Source: Raffaelea ambrosiae (taxonomy: Eukaryota > Ascomycota > Sordariomycetes > Ophiostomatales > Ophiostomataceae). From it: a stretch of 64,000 nucleotides of DNA. The stretch is taken from the NCBI GenBank assembly GCA_002778195.1, contig PCDI01000009.1, forward strand, positions 252,291-316,290, given 5' to 3'. Positions 47,364-57,149 of this stretch are shown here, in pieces (the stretch's first letter is position 1; every line of letters begins with the position of its first letter). The position numbers and the translations under genes were made by a program. The notes under the pieces are model-generated. The model searched no databases. It saw only the letters and a program-made list of their open reading frames with translations, and was not told the origin of the DNA.

Positions 47364-49696
47364 GGTTGTGTTGTGTCGTCCGCAGCGGACAGTGTTCGTA
47401 TGCGTTCGCGTTTGTTTATCTCAGTGCGTTGCTGTGTTATCGCCTGCTCTGGGGAGGGATCCCACTCGCAGCGCAGTTGAGGTTGACTGTCCTAGACTCA
47501 AAGACGACGTCGCTGAGAAACCGGCGAAGCAGGTGATGCAAATGTCGGCTGTGCTCAATGGCGGTCGCGGCTCGCGTTTCACCGTAAGTATGATGTTGTG
47601 TTTATCACGATAAAGGCTGTCGGCAATAAGTGCGCAATTGCGCAGAGTGGGAGAAAGGGCCGGTAGCGAGGGACGTGGAAGAGCGGGAGAGCAAGAAAAA
47701 ACGGTTTGTTGTGTTTGGGCGGACGGTTGGGCACGGTTCAGTTTGGCGGCAGAGTCATGGGGCTATGCCGAGGGGCAGAAATAAGAGGAGCGGCAGAGAG
47801 CCAGGCGAGGAGGGGTGTCAGAACGACGGGTCTGCTGCAACGCAGGCGGGAGGCGCAGAAGAGGTTCGTCGGAGCGGACATCAACGGATGAAAAGAGATC
47901 GGTGAATTTGTCGGATGCAACTTTGCAGCGTTGGGCGGGCTGGATGCACCTCTGGGGCTTGTTTATGGGCAGCAGACAGGGAAGGAGCGATATGCAGACC
48001 GTTTCCTTAATGGGCTGTTGGCACACAAAGGGTCGGAAGGCGGTCCTTATGTAAGGACCATGGCGGACTTTTTTGGGGCCGTTCTAATAAAGGTATTTGT
48101 ATTATCTGTATCTGGTTCATTGTCGTTTGTCGTAACATGTCTCTCTTCTGCAGCGGGAGGATACACACAAGAACGCTAACGAGATACTATGCACAGTGTA
48201 CGTGGCGTCTCCTAATGGGGGGGACGAGACGCAATTGGCAGCGCAGCGAGCACGCCAGTCCACCAACGGAGCTTTGTAGAGGGTCCCGTTGCCAGTGCTC
48301 TTCATGCATGCTCAGCATGTGTTCTGCGCCAACAATCTCTCGCATGTTGGGAAGATACCATGCAAGATACTTACGTGTCTTCTGTCTTTGGGTGGTTGCC
48401 AGTCTGGAAGCTCGCCGGCGGCAAAGAGGCCAGAGGGCAGCTGCACTATCGCCCTACGGGAGGGGCCCTTAATAGCTGGCCAGACTAGCGAGACTACACC
48501 GAAGTCGAGCTTCCAATTGCGACTGCAGACTAGAGGCCCTTACGTGTGAGCTCTTCATTGTACTATAGTTAGTAAGACCCGAGTACTTAGAATACTGGCA
48601 AGACATCTTACATAACTAGAGTCTTAAGTGCCTAAAGCCGCCTATGCGGCTGGGCAGCTCTGGAGGCGCACAGCACGGCCAGCGTGCCACGGCCGCGGGC
48701 CGACAGTAGTTGACAGCACCGCCTTGCGTAAGTTACTGGTGGATCTTACAACATGGCCCGGGCAGACTCGTTCAGTCGCTGTGTCTCTCTTGCTCGTCGG
48801 GATTCTGCAGCGGGTCGCCTTTGCATGAGGCCAGCCAAAATAAGCCGTACTGAGGCTGTGCAGGCGGTTCAGCCCCATGGGCTCGTGGCCGCGGTTGGCC
48901 CATCGCACCCTGTATGGTGCTCTTAAAGCGGGGACACCGTCGACCCCTCTTGCCTCCCCAGCGAGGAAGGAGGGGGAGCAGGCTGAAGCTTCCCTCCTGG
49001 ACCAGCAGCTCTCTGCTTCAGCCGCCCAGACGCTTTGTCTTGGCTAGCTCGCGGGCCCGCCTGCATTCGTGGACTGCGTCGATCGCAGTTTCCTTTATCA
49101 GAGCAGTCGCTCTTTCCTTTGGCTCTTTGTCTTTTACCTGTGGCTCTCTCTTTGATGTCTAATCTTCTTCCGCTCCCATTTTGCCTCACCTCTGTTCTCG
49201 TTCTCCTCGTCGTCCCCTCTGCGCCCAACCCGCGACGCCCTCGCCAAGCGTCTCGAAACTGCGACGCTCGCCGTTCTCTCGCCCTGTCGCATTTCTCACT
49301 GATCTGCCAGCTTGTGCGCCAGAGTCGCCTGCTGCCCAATTCGTCTCCCCCTTTCGAACCAGCCACGGCCAAAACCACACTTCCAACAGCCGAAACCTTC
49401 CTCAGCCTTCTCTGCTGACACTTTGGTCTTCCACCCTTGTCGCCCCGTATTTCTACACCGGCGGTCCCTCCACCCCCCTGCGACTTCATTTCTTGATTTT
49501 TCTCCTGGATCTCCTGTCCCTGGGCTCCTCTTACTTCCGCTGCTCGTCTCCATACCCCTCCTTCTCTTGGCCTTCACCCCACGCTCGACTGCGCATACCG
49601 TTGAGCCCTTTCGTTGCAACAGACTCGAACGCATCGGTCTATCCCAGCTGGTCTTTCTGTGAACACTACACTCGCGAAGAGAAAAACACAACCACA
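47364..49696. promoter_or_regulatory. Divergent upstream region, E2 gene / CaM kinase
   Basis: No gene is supported in these 2.3 kb. From about 49000 to 49690 the plus strand is markedly pyrimidine-rich (CTCTTTCC, CTTCTC, CCCTTC runs), as expected of a long leader for the kinase. A small perfect hairpin AGCCGC-CTAT-GCGGCT lies at 48637-48652. Long open frames on either strand here lack family signatures. Confidence 0.45.
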
Positions 49697-51428
49697 ATGA
49701 GTCGTAAGTAGCCTGTTAAACGACGCCCGCGGCTCTCCGACCTGCATTGTTTTGGCGCCGCGCGTTGCCTTCCTTTGTGGACGACAGCATCAACTTTTGC
49801 GCTCACGTCCGAAACTCACTGGTGTCGCACATCATTGTGGTCGATACTGACATGCCTGTCCTGCCATCTAGTTACTGGAATGCTGAGTCGCCTCCATGGC
49901 CAGCCCGACAGTTATGACAAGAAGTACGAAACACCGCGTTGCGACCCTCCCCCTCGATTGAAGCAGCCAATTCCCCGCAAGATAACTAACAGTCGCCTCA
50001 CTTCCAGGTCCAAGTACCGTTTCGGCCGCGTGCTCGGCGCCGGTACCTATGGCGTTGTACGCGAAGCAGATGGCCCGACCGGCAAGGTGGCCGTCAAGGT
50101 CATCCTGAAGAAGAACGTCAAGGGCAACGAGCAGATGGTCTATGACGAGCTGGAGCTTCTGCAGACCTTGAAGCACCCCCACATCGTCCGTTTCGTCGAT
50201 TGGTTTGAGTCAAGAGTGAGTGGTTTCTTTGTGAACCCGGTGTCAGAAGGGCTACAACTTGGTCATTGTTGAATTGAACCTTGATATCAGGACTGGCCTT
50301 GTAACGCAGCCGACGTCATAACCCCCGGCTAACCACATACTGTGACCCCCCCCTCCCCCTCCTTTGCAGGACAAGTACTATATCGTCACACAGCTGGCAA
50401 CGGGAGGAGAGTTGTTCGACCGCATTTGCGAGCGCGGCCGATTTACTGAGAAGGATGCGTCGCAGACCATCAAGCAGGTCCTGAGCGCCGTTGACTATCT
50501 GCACAACAACAATGTCGTCCACCGAGGTACGTATCTCACTAAATTCGGACAGTATTTGCAAATTCGTGGGTTTTTCGGTGGCCACCGTTACTGACGTCTC
50601 CCAGACCTGAAACCAGAAAATCTGCTGTATCTGACCAAGGATGCCGATTCCGACCTGGTGTTGGCCGACTTTGGTATCGCCAAGATGCTCGACAACAAGG
50701 ACGAGGTGCTGACGACCATGGCCGGCTCCTTTGGCTACGCCGCACCCGAGGTTATGCAGAAGAAGGGCCACGGCAAGCCCGTGGACATGTGGTCCATGGG
50801 TGTCATTACCTATACTCTGCTCTGTGGTTATGCGCCCTTCCGGTCAGAGAATCTGCCCGACCTGATCGACGAGTGCTCCAACGGCCGCATCACCTTCCAC
50901 GAGCGCTACTGGAAGGACGTTAGCGATGATGCCAAGGACTTTATCACCGGCCTCCTCCGGCCGAACCCGGACGACCGTTGGACTAGCGGTGAAGCCCTCA
51001 AGCACCGCTGGCTCAGCGGCGAGAACGCTACGGACCACAACTTGCTGCCCGAGATCAAGGCGTACATGGCGAAGGCACGTCTCCGCCGTGGCATCGAGCT
51101 GGTCAAGCTGGCGAACCGCATCGAGGCGCTCAAGCTGCAGGAGGAAGACCCCGAGAATTCGGACATGCCCGCCGATTCGACGCTGGCCGCCGACCGGTCG
51201 AAGCCTTCCTTTTTCAGCGCAAAGACGGCCCCAGTCGAGGAAAAGCCCCAAACAACAACGGCCACCGAGGGCACAGGCAAGCGCACCCTGTCTAAGACGA
51301 TCAAGGGTGCCATTTTCCGTGAGGTGGTACTGGCCAAGGTGCGGGAGATGAAGCAGGCAGAGCAGCTGAACAAGGATGTAGAGGATGCGAAGCAGGAGGC
51401 CGTGACGAAGCATTCGAAGACGACGTAG
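49697..51428 (+). CDS. cmk: Calcium/calmodulin-dependent protein kinase (CaMKI-like)
   Basis: A cytosolic Ser/Thr kinase activated by Ca2+/calmodulin. Five exons, 49697-49703, 49872-49923, 50008-50215, 50370-50526 and 50605-51428, give 415 aa, the usual length for fungal CaMKs. The spliced start reads MSLTGMLSRLHGQPDSYDKK then SKYRFGRVLGAGTYGVVREA. Visible kinase motifs are the Gly loop GAGTYGVV, VAVKVILKK, HRDLKPENLL (the HRD motif is split by the last intron), ADFGIAK and YAAPEVM. The C-terminal segment ARLRRGIELVKLANRIEALK is basic and amphipathic and fits an autoinhibitory/calmodulin-binding helix. The first coding exon is only 7 nt. The second intron (49924-50007, 84 nt, branch ACTAAC) has no stop and would add 28 residues before the kinase domain if kept. 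Confidence 0.95.
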
Positions 51429-52772
51429 ACGGGAAGGGCAAGGGAAAGAGTGAAACGAAGAAGGGAAAGGGTGACCTCCTCTCGGTTGGACAAAGAGATT
51501 CGGGTAAACAGGGGAAATTCGACTTGGGTTTAGGACCGAGAAAATGGACTGGCCAAAGTAGGTTTGGAGAACCAAGCTCTTGAATCATGATCCATCTCTT
51601 GTAGAAAGAGAATGTTTGCTTTGTTGTTGCTTTCTGGGAAGGGCATTGTTTTACATGTTATGAAAGATGTCTTGTGTGCCATTTTATGACCGTCTTTTTT
51701 TTTTTTTTGTCTATTTGAGTCGCTTGATGTTATTTCCTGATTACTTGCGCTTGATTTAGCTCAATGCCATTGTTTTGCGGGTCGAGAGGATCTGAGGGAG
51801 TCTCGATTTTCAAAGTCTTGTAGCTTTCATACACACATCAACCATATCATTGCTATACTAGTTTCTTATGTGTATTGTCATATGTGGTCTTGAAATGGAG
51901 ACCGGCCATGCTTTGTCATTATCCGGGTATGACTCTGGGACGACGGAGTCTACGGCGGAATATACGGAACGAGCCGAAGCCGGCCAAAGGGGTGGACACC
52001 AGAGGGCCCAGATTCATCCCGTGCCAGACATCAATTCATGACAACCAGAAGTGAACATATCCATCGAATCATTTAGGCTCTTTGATATTGTCAAGCGCGT
52101 ATGTGGTATAATTTGTCTGTGTATAGCGGATGGGTGTATACCCGATATAAAACATTACGATGGTCAAATATGAAAAAGACATGAGAGAAAAGGGGGTGTA
52201 AGGAAAAAAAAAGAGTCTCGACCCAGAAAACCGACCCCGGCAAGATTAACAATCAACATCCCGAGGGGCTGTTCCGTACCCCCCCCCCCCCCCCCGTCTT
52301 CCCAATAATAATAACACACATAACATAGTAGAACTTGCTTAACCGAGAAACCGAGAAACCGAGAAACAAAATCTGACACCTCAAACTCCAATCTTTCCGT
52401 AATCATCTTCAACAGGAGCATAAACAACGGGCTGTCACACAATAAAACAAACGAAAAGGGCCCCCCCAAAAATACGCGCCTTGCCGTAAGCCTTGCAGCG
52501 AGCAAGGACAGTTTAGGGGTACATTATATAAACCAATAGCGACGATACTGCGCATCAAGCGAAAGTATGGGAAGCGAGCAACGATATGAAAGGACCTAAT
52601 GGTACTGTGTAGTAAGAGACCGGGACTTTCCAGGGAAAGGCTTGAGTGGTATGAGGTCGTGAGATGTAACAGATGCACCGAAATGGTGTGATAAGACGTA
52701 AGGAGACATAATCGAGACATGACGAGAGAGAAAGAGGGAAAGACAAAGAGGATGTAGGAGAAGACGAGTGGT
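51429..52772. other. Convergent 3' intergenic region
   Basis: Between the CaM kinase and the 441-aa gene. Contains a T run at 51695-51708, a C run at 52279-52295, and a short repeat of AACCGAGA at 52341-52365. No gene supported. Confidence 0.5.
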
Positions 52773-54178
52773 TCACATCAACTCGGCTAGAACTGTCGTG
52801 CGCAGTGCCTCGTACCGACTGGGGTCGAAACGCTTGCGCTGCCAGCCGTTCTTTCGCAGCCGCTCGATGCGGGCTTTTCGATCAAGATCGCGCAGCTCGT
52901 CACTCATCGGCGTCGAGGGCCGGGTCAGCAGGCTCTCGCTGTCGGCGCCGGGCGACTCCAGGATAGCGTTCAGGTCCTGCTTGTGCATGGCCAGCTGCGA
53001 CTTGAGGCTTGCCAAGTGCATGCAGTAGCGGGTGGCCGAGGGGCCCATGAGGAACGAGTCGCGGATGTGGTCCCGCCGTGCAAACGAGTCCTGCTCGAGT
53101 TGGAACGGGTCCACCGTCGTCCTCATGGCCCTCGGGGTCATCCCGTCCAAGCTTGGCACCACGATCTCGGGTGTCTTGGGGCGCTTGGGCACTTCGGGGA
53201 GCTGGGTACGGCTCATGGCTGCCGTGAAGTATTCGTCTTCGAAGCCCAGTGTAGGCGAGTCCGGGCGGATGAACGGCTCCAGCCGGACGGGCTGCTCCAG
53301 CTCCGGAGGTAGCTCAAAGGACACCTTCTTCTTTGGCTGTGGTTCGACCAGCGACGAGCTGCAGAAGGATTGTTGCGACAGGCGCGACCGCGACCCCAGA
53401 TCCTCGGAGGAGCATACTGACGGTGTTGGTGAGGAGATGCTCGTCTCGGCGGTGAAGGATGGCGAGCTGATGGAGCCGCACGATGAGTGCATGCTGGACG
53501 ACGTGGAAATGAATGAGCACGGCCGGCTCTTGGCGAAGATGGAGTCCTCGGCTCTGGAAATCAGTGCGTCGGCCTGGTCGTAGTGCGCACGCGCCTTCTG
53601 GAACAGGCTGTCCCGGTAAGAGGACGGCGCCATAATGGGCCTTGCGCACATCTCGAGAGAGGTGGCGGCGTAGAAGTGGAGGGATATGAGATAGGCGGGC
53701 TCGATGTTGGTCTAGCGGGCGGTCAGTTAACGTGTGTTCGTTGGGTGGCATTTGCACGAAGCTGCGCTTGCGGCGAGATTCGGTGACCTACCGTGTCCCT
53801 GATATTGTCCAAGATTTCGTCACAGCGCCTGAAGCACGCCCGGTACCGGCGGCTGACATGCTGGCGCTTGACTTCCACTATGGCCCGAGTCCATTCGGCA
53901 GCTGTGTAGGGCAGCACAGGCAGAGTGGACGGCGCGCTGAAGGACTGGCGCTTCACAGGTTTCGCCGTCTCTGTCCTTGGGGGCGCTTGCAAGGACGAGG
54001 TGCGTGGGGCAATGCAGAGAGACGTGTGGCGGTTCTGCGCGTGCGCGGGAGCGGCCTGGAAGGTCTGAGAGGGCAGCTGTCCAGTGCTTTGGCCGCGGGC
54101 GTGCTGCTTTGTGGGTGGTGTGCTCTGGCGACTGCCAGGCACGGCTGTGCTGAGCATCAGCGGGATGAGGCCGGACAT
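52773..54178 (-). CDS. Conserved-looking protein of unknown function (441 aa)
   Basis: Exons 54178-53792 and 53711-52773 join as ILDNIRDT-TNIEPAYLISLH, giving 441 aa. I do not recognise the family. The N-terminal 85 residues are Ser/Thr/Pro-rich. A helical segment rich in Arg and hydrophobics (EWTRAIVEVKRQHVSRRYRA, then ACFRRCDEILDNI) continues into YLISLHFYAATSLEMCARPI and KARAHYDQADALISRAED, suggesting a helical-repeat-like (TPR-like) domain of about 100 residues across the intron. The rest is Ser-rich with short conserved-looking blocks (KKKVSFELPPELEQPVRLEP; NGWQRKRFDPSRYEALRTTV at the C-terminus). No signal peptide or membrane segment is evident. GC-rich codon use and a clean 80-nt intron support a real gene. 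Confidence 0.75.
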
Positions 54179-54720
54179 AGTCACGATGGCGGTGTTAGTG
54201 CGCGGCGCACACGGAGACGCGATGTGGCTTTCGCAAGTTGCAGTCTTGCTGGCTGTTCTGCCCTCTTGAGACAGGGCGATGCTTTTTCGCTCTCAGAGAG
54301 AAGGGGGGCGCAGAGGAGGGCTGATATAAGGTCCCGATGGAGCGTGGCGGGCAAGATGGGACGAAGTGGGTGCGATGTAAGACGGATGAGACGGTTGAGA
54401 CGGATGGCAGATCGCGGTCGGCACCTTTATGCCGAGAGTGGGTGGTGGGCGTTTGTTTCCTGTCGCACTCCGCGTGCTGGCCGGGTGCTTGCGCTGCTCT
54501 CGAGGAAGCGACCGTTGTCGCGATCGACCGGGCCGGGATGTGGTGGGCGGTTGCGCCTGTCAAGAGTCGACTCTGGGTCAGGAGTGGTGATCGCGGCTAG
54601 ACGATTAGGCTGAGGCTGCACCAGACGTGGTCGCGCTTCATTTGCGCAGGGTCAAGACACGGCAGAGCTGGCGAGGGGCTCCAGGAGGTTGATAGGCGAA
54701 ACACGGTCGAAAGGCCGATC

Positions 54721-54766
54721 GAGAGGAGAGAGAGAGAGAGAGAGAGAGAAAGATATATATATATAT
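54721..54766. repeat. GA microsatellite followed by TA run
   Basis: About 14 GA units (54721-54749, one interruption) run directly into ATATATATATATATA (54752-54766). The site lies about 550 bp upstream of the 441-aa gene's start. Confidence 0.9.
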
Positions 54767-55488
54767 ACGATGTTTATCAGCCAGAAGGGGGTGGCCTGAG
54801 AGAAACACAACAAGGTGGAGAGAGTGTGTGTGGGCGAGGTCGGCGCGCGATAGAGACGGTGGGTGCTGCTTGGGCGCGGGGGTGAAGCAGAAATGTGTGC
54901 AAAGAGGAGAGATCGAGACAGATGAGGCAGATGAGGCAGGAATTTGAACGGAAAGCCAGAACAGGAGAGGGAAATGAGAAATTTGCGACCAGTCGGGGCA
55001 GTATATGTGTAAGTCGCCCGACTCTTCGAAAAAGGAAGCAGCGATGGGGGCGAGGGTCCGGAAGACAAGAGACAGGGGGTGCCCTTGGGAAGGCACGACC
55101 AGGGAAAGCAGGCATCGTCTCCACAGCACCAGAAATCTTGCCGTTAGCGTCCTCGCACTATCTGCATGCTACACAACTGCCCCTATGCTAGCGCGGTGCG
55201 CACGCTCGGAACACTGGGGTTGTCCCTGCCGGGCCACCGTTGCTGCCACTACAAAAGTACCAGTGGCCGCTGACTGGCTGGCGAGCGCATTGAGTGGACG
55301 GGCCAAGTCCCCGTCTGCATGGGCCAGCCTGGCTAGAGGTAGGTGTGGCTAACCCAAAGGGAGAGCGCAGGTCAAATTACCCAAGATTGTATCTTCCGTA
55401 TTGGCAAGGGCGCACTTTCCTTGCATGGAGGGTACAAAAACACAGGGAGCTACTAATAAAACAGCACGCGCACGAATTCTGTGTTTTG

Positions 55489-55520
55489 TACATACATAGT
55501 AAACTAGTACTATGTATGTA
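55489..55520. repeat. Perfect 13-bp inverted repeat, 6-bp spacer
   Basis: Left arm TACATACATAGTA (55489-55501), spacer AACTAG, right arm TACTATGTATGTA (55508-55520). The arms are exact reverse complements. A member of the dispersed TACATAGTA family. Confidence 0.95.
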
Positions 55521-55829
55521 GTCATCAGTGCGTCTCATATACGGTGTACTATGGTAAGTACGAGTATCTTCAGCAAAATGCATCTGCTAAGCAAGACTTC
55601 TACAAAGCATGCAAGATGCAAAGCAATAGCCCCGTCGCTCAGCTCTCGCCAACCAACAGCGCCGACGAAACCGTGGCCGAATGAAACAGCGCGCGCAGCT
55701 ATGGTCACGGCGGACGCGATAGTGCACAGCAGAGGCCGGGCGACACTGCGTGTCAAATACAGTGAAGACAGGCCTGAGACGGCCAATAATAGTGCCTGTC
55801 CAAGTACGAGTACCACTCGCTTTTCTCTC

Positions 55830-55860
55830 TCGTCTCCCTCGTCTCCCTCGTCTCCCTCGG
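55830..55860. repeat. 9-bp tandem repeat CGTCTCCCT x3
   Basis: Three adjacent copies of CGTCTCCCT followed by CGG, preceded by CTCTCT. Intergenic. Confidence 0.85.
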
Positions 55861-56111
55861 CACACAGCACCCACCACCGCAGCGCCACCACACCTCCCAT
55901 CCCTGTCCCTGTCCCTGCATCAGATCACTTGTTCTCTGCTTTTTTTGTGTGCCCTTCCCACTGCCCCTGCGCTCTGGCAAGCCAGAGCGCAGGCTCGTCT
56001 CGCTCATCCTGCTCGTAACTCATCTCTGCAGGACTGTGCGCCATCCTTCGCGCGCCGTTGGAAAAAAGGACGGTGCTCTTGGAGATGTGCGAAAGGCCCT
56101 TACATAGCCAG

Positions 56112-56156
56112 TACTCGTACATAGTAGTTAGTGTACATACTTACTATGTACGAGTA
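56112..56156. repeat. Perfect 15-bp inverted repeat, 15-bp spacer
   Basis: Left arm TACTCGTACATAGTA (56112-56126), right arm TACTATGTACGAGTA (56142-56156). The arms match perfectly and unite the two short motifs (TACTCGTA and TACATAGTA) that are found separately elsewhere, so this may be the most complete copy of the element. Confidence 0.95.
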
Positions 56157-56592
56157 GTAAACACACCCACAAATCTGCACAGCAAACAAACAAGCAAGCA
56201 AGCAAAACAAAACAAACGGTGTGTTGTTGCTGCATATCGCCGGGCATCTTCAAAGATGCATCGTGCATACACGGAACAATGATATGCGTGTTCGGCAGAC
56301 TGCAGACCGCAAATGGCGGGAAAGGACCACGCAGCGAAGTCTCTACGAGTACGGCGACGCGCAAGGCGTGCGGGCCACTTTTTGTTTCTTCCGCTCTGAT
56401 CTCTGCGCACAGCATTTGTCAGGCAAACCCCCCTGAGCACGGATTCGAGCGTCTACGAGTAGTAATTAGGAGCACCGCGCATGGGGTGCCTGCTGTCTCT
56501 GTGCAAGTACGGTGTAATCCTGGTGGGGCTTGTGCTTGAGCATGGTTTATGACAGCGATGACAGCATGGCCAAAACAACAAAGCCGTGCCAC

Positions 56593-56636
56593 ACAGTTGT
56601 CGACACAGTTGTCGACACAGTTGTCGCCACAGTTGC
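56593..56636. repeat. 12-bp tandem repeat ACAGTTGTCGAC
   Basis: Three close copies followed by diverged ACAGTTGTCGCC and ACAGTTGCTGCC units. Each complete copy includes the palindrome GTCGAC. Intergenic. Confidence 0.88.
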
Positions 56637-56984
56637 TGCCACATTCAGCAGCAGTTCGGACGATGCCAATCACACACACACGTTCCTCTCTCACGTTCCG
56701 TCGTTCCACCCCTCCTAGTCGCAGTGCAGGGTGGGATTGTTGCTACGAAGAAACCGCTCCAGGACGGCTACTATGGACAAAACACACGAGGTCCGTTCGA
56801 CGTCATGATCCAGCAGGTGGCCTAATGCAGTAACTATTACGGCGGTGACTAGTATGTACATTGTAGTCGTCCTATGGACGCTATGCCTGCATCGTATGCG
56901 CCTTGGCGATTGGCTTCTCAACGGCGTTGACACTACGGCAGAGAACATGTTCTGTGTCTCGGCTGGTGCAGAAACAAAGCACAC

Positions 56985-57078
56985 ACAAAAGAAAGAAAAA
57001 AAGAAAAGGAGAAAAAAAAAGAAAGAAAAAAGAAAGAAAGAAAAAAGAAAGAAGAAAGAAAGAAAGCAAGAAAAAAAA
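56985..57078. repeat. Homopurine tract (GAAA/AAAG-rich)
   Basis: Nearly uninterrupted purines with GAAAGAAAAAAAG-type units for about 90 bases. Similar but shorter tracts occur at 17225-17340, 18822-18905, 22024-22088 and 60815-60860, always outside genes. Confidence 0.85.
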
Positions 57079-57149
57079 ACATGCCCACATCATCGCGGGT
57101 CCAACTCGTGGCAAACGGCCCACTGCAGTATCTTTTGCAGTACTCGCAG

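Noticed and set aside
48637..48652. Small hairpin AGCCGC-CTAT-GCGGCT as a possible terminator or ncRNA
   Set aside because: Rho-independent terminators do not apply in a fungus, and a single 6-bp stem is expected by chance.
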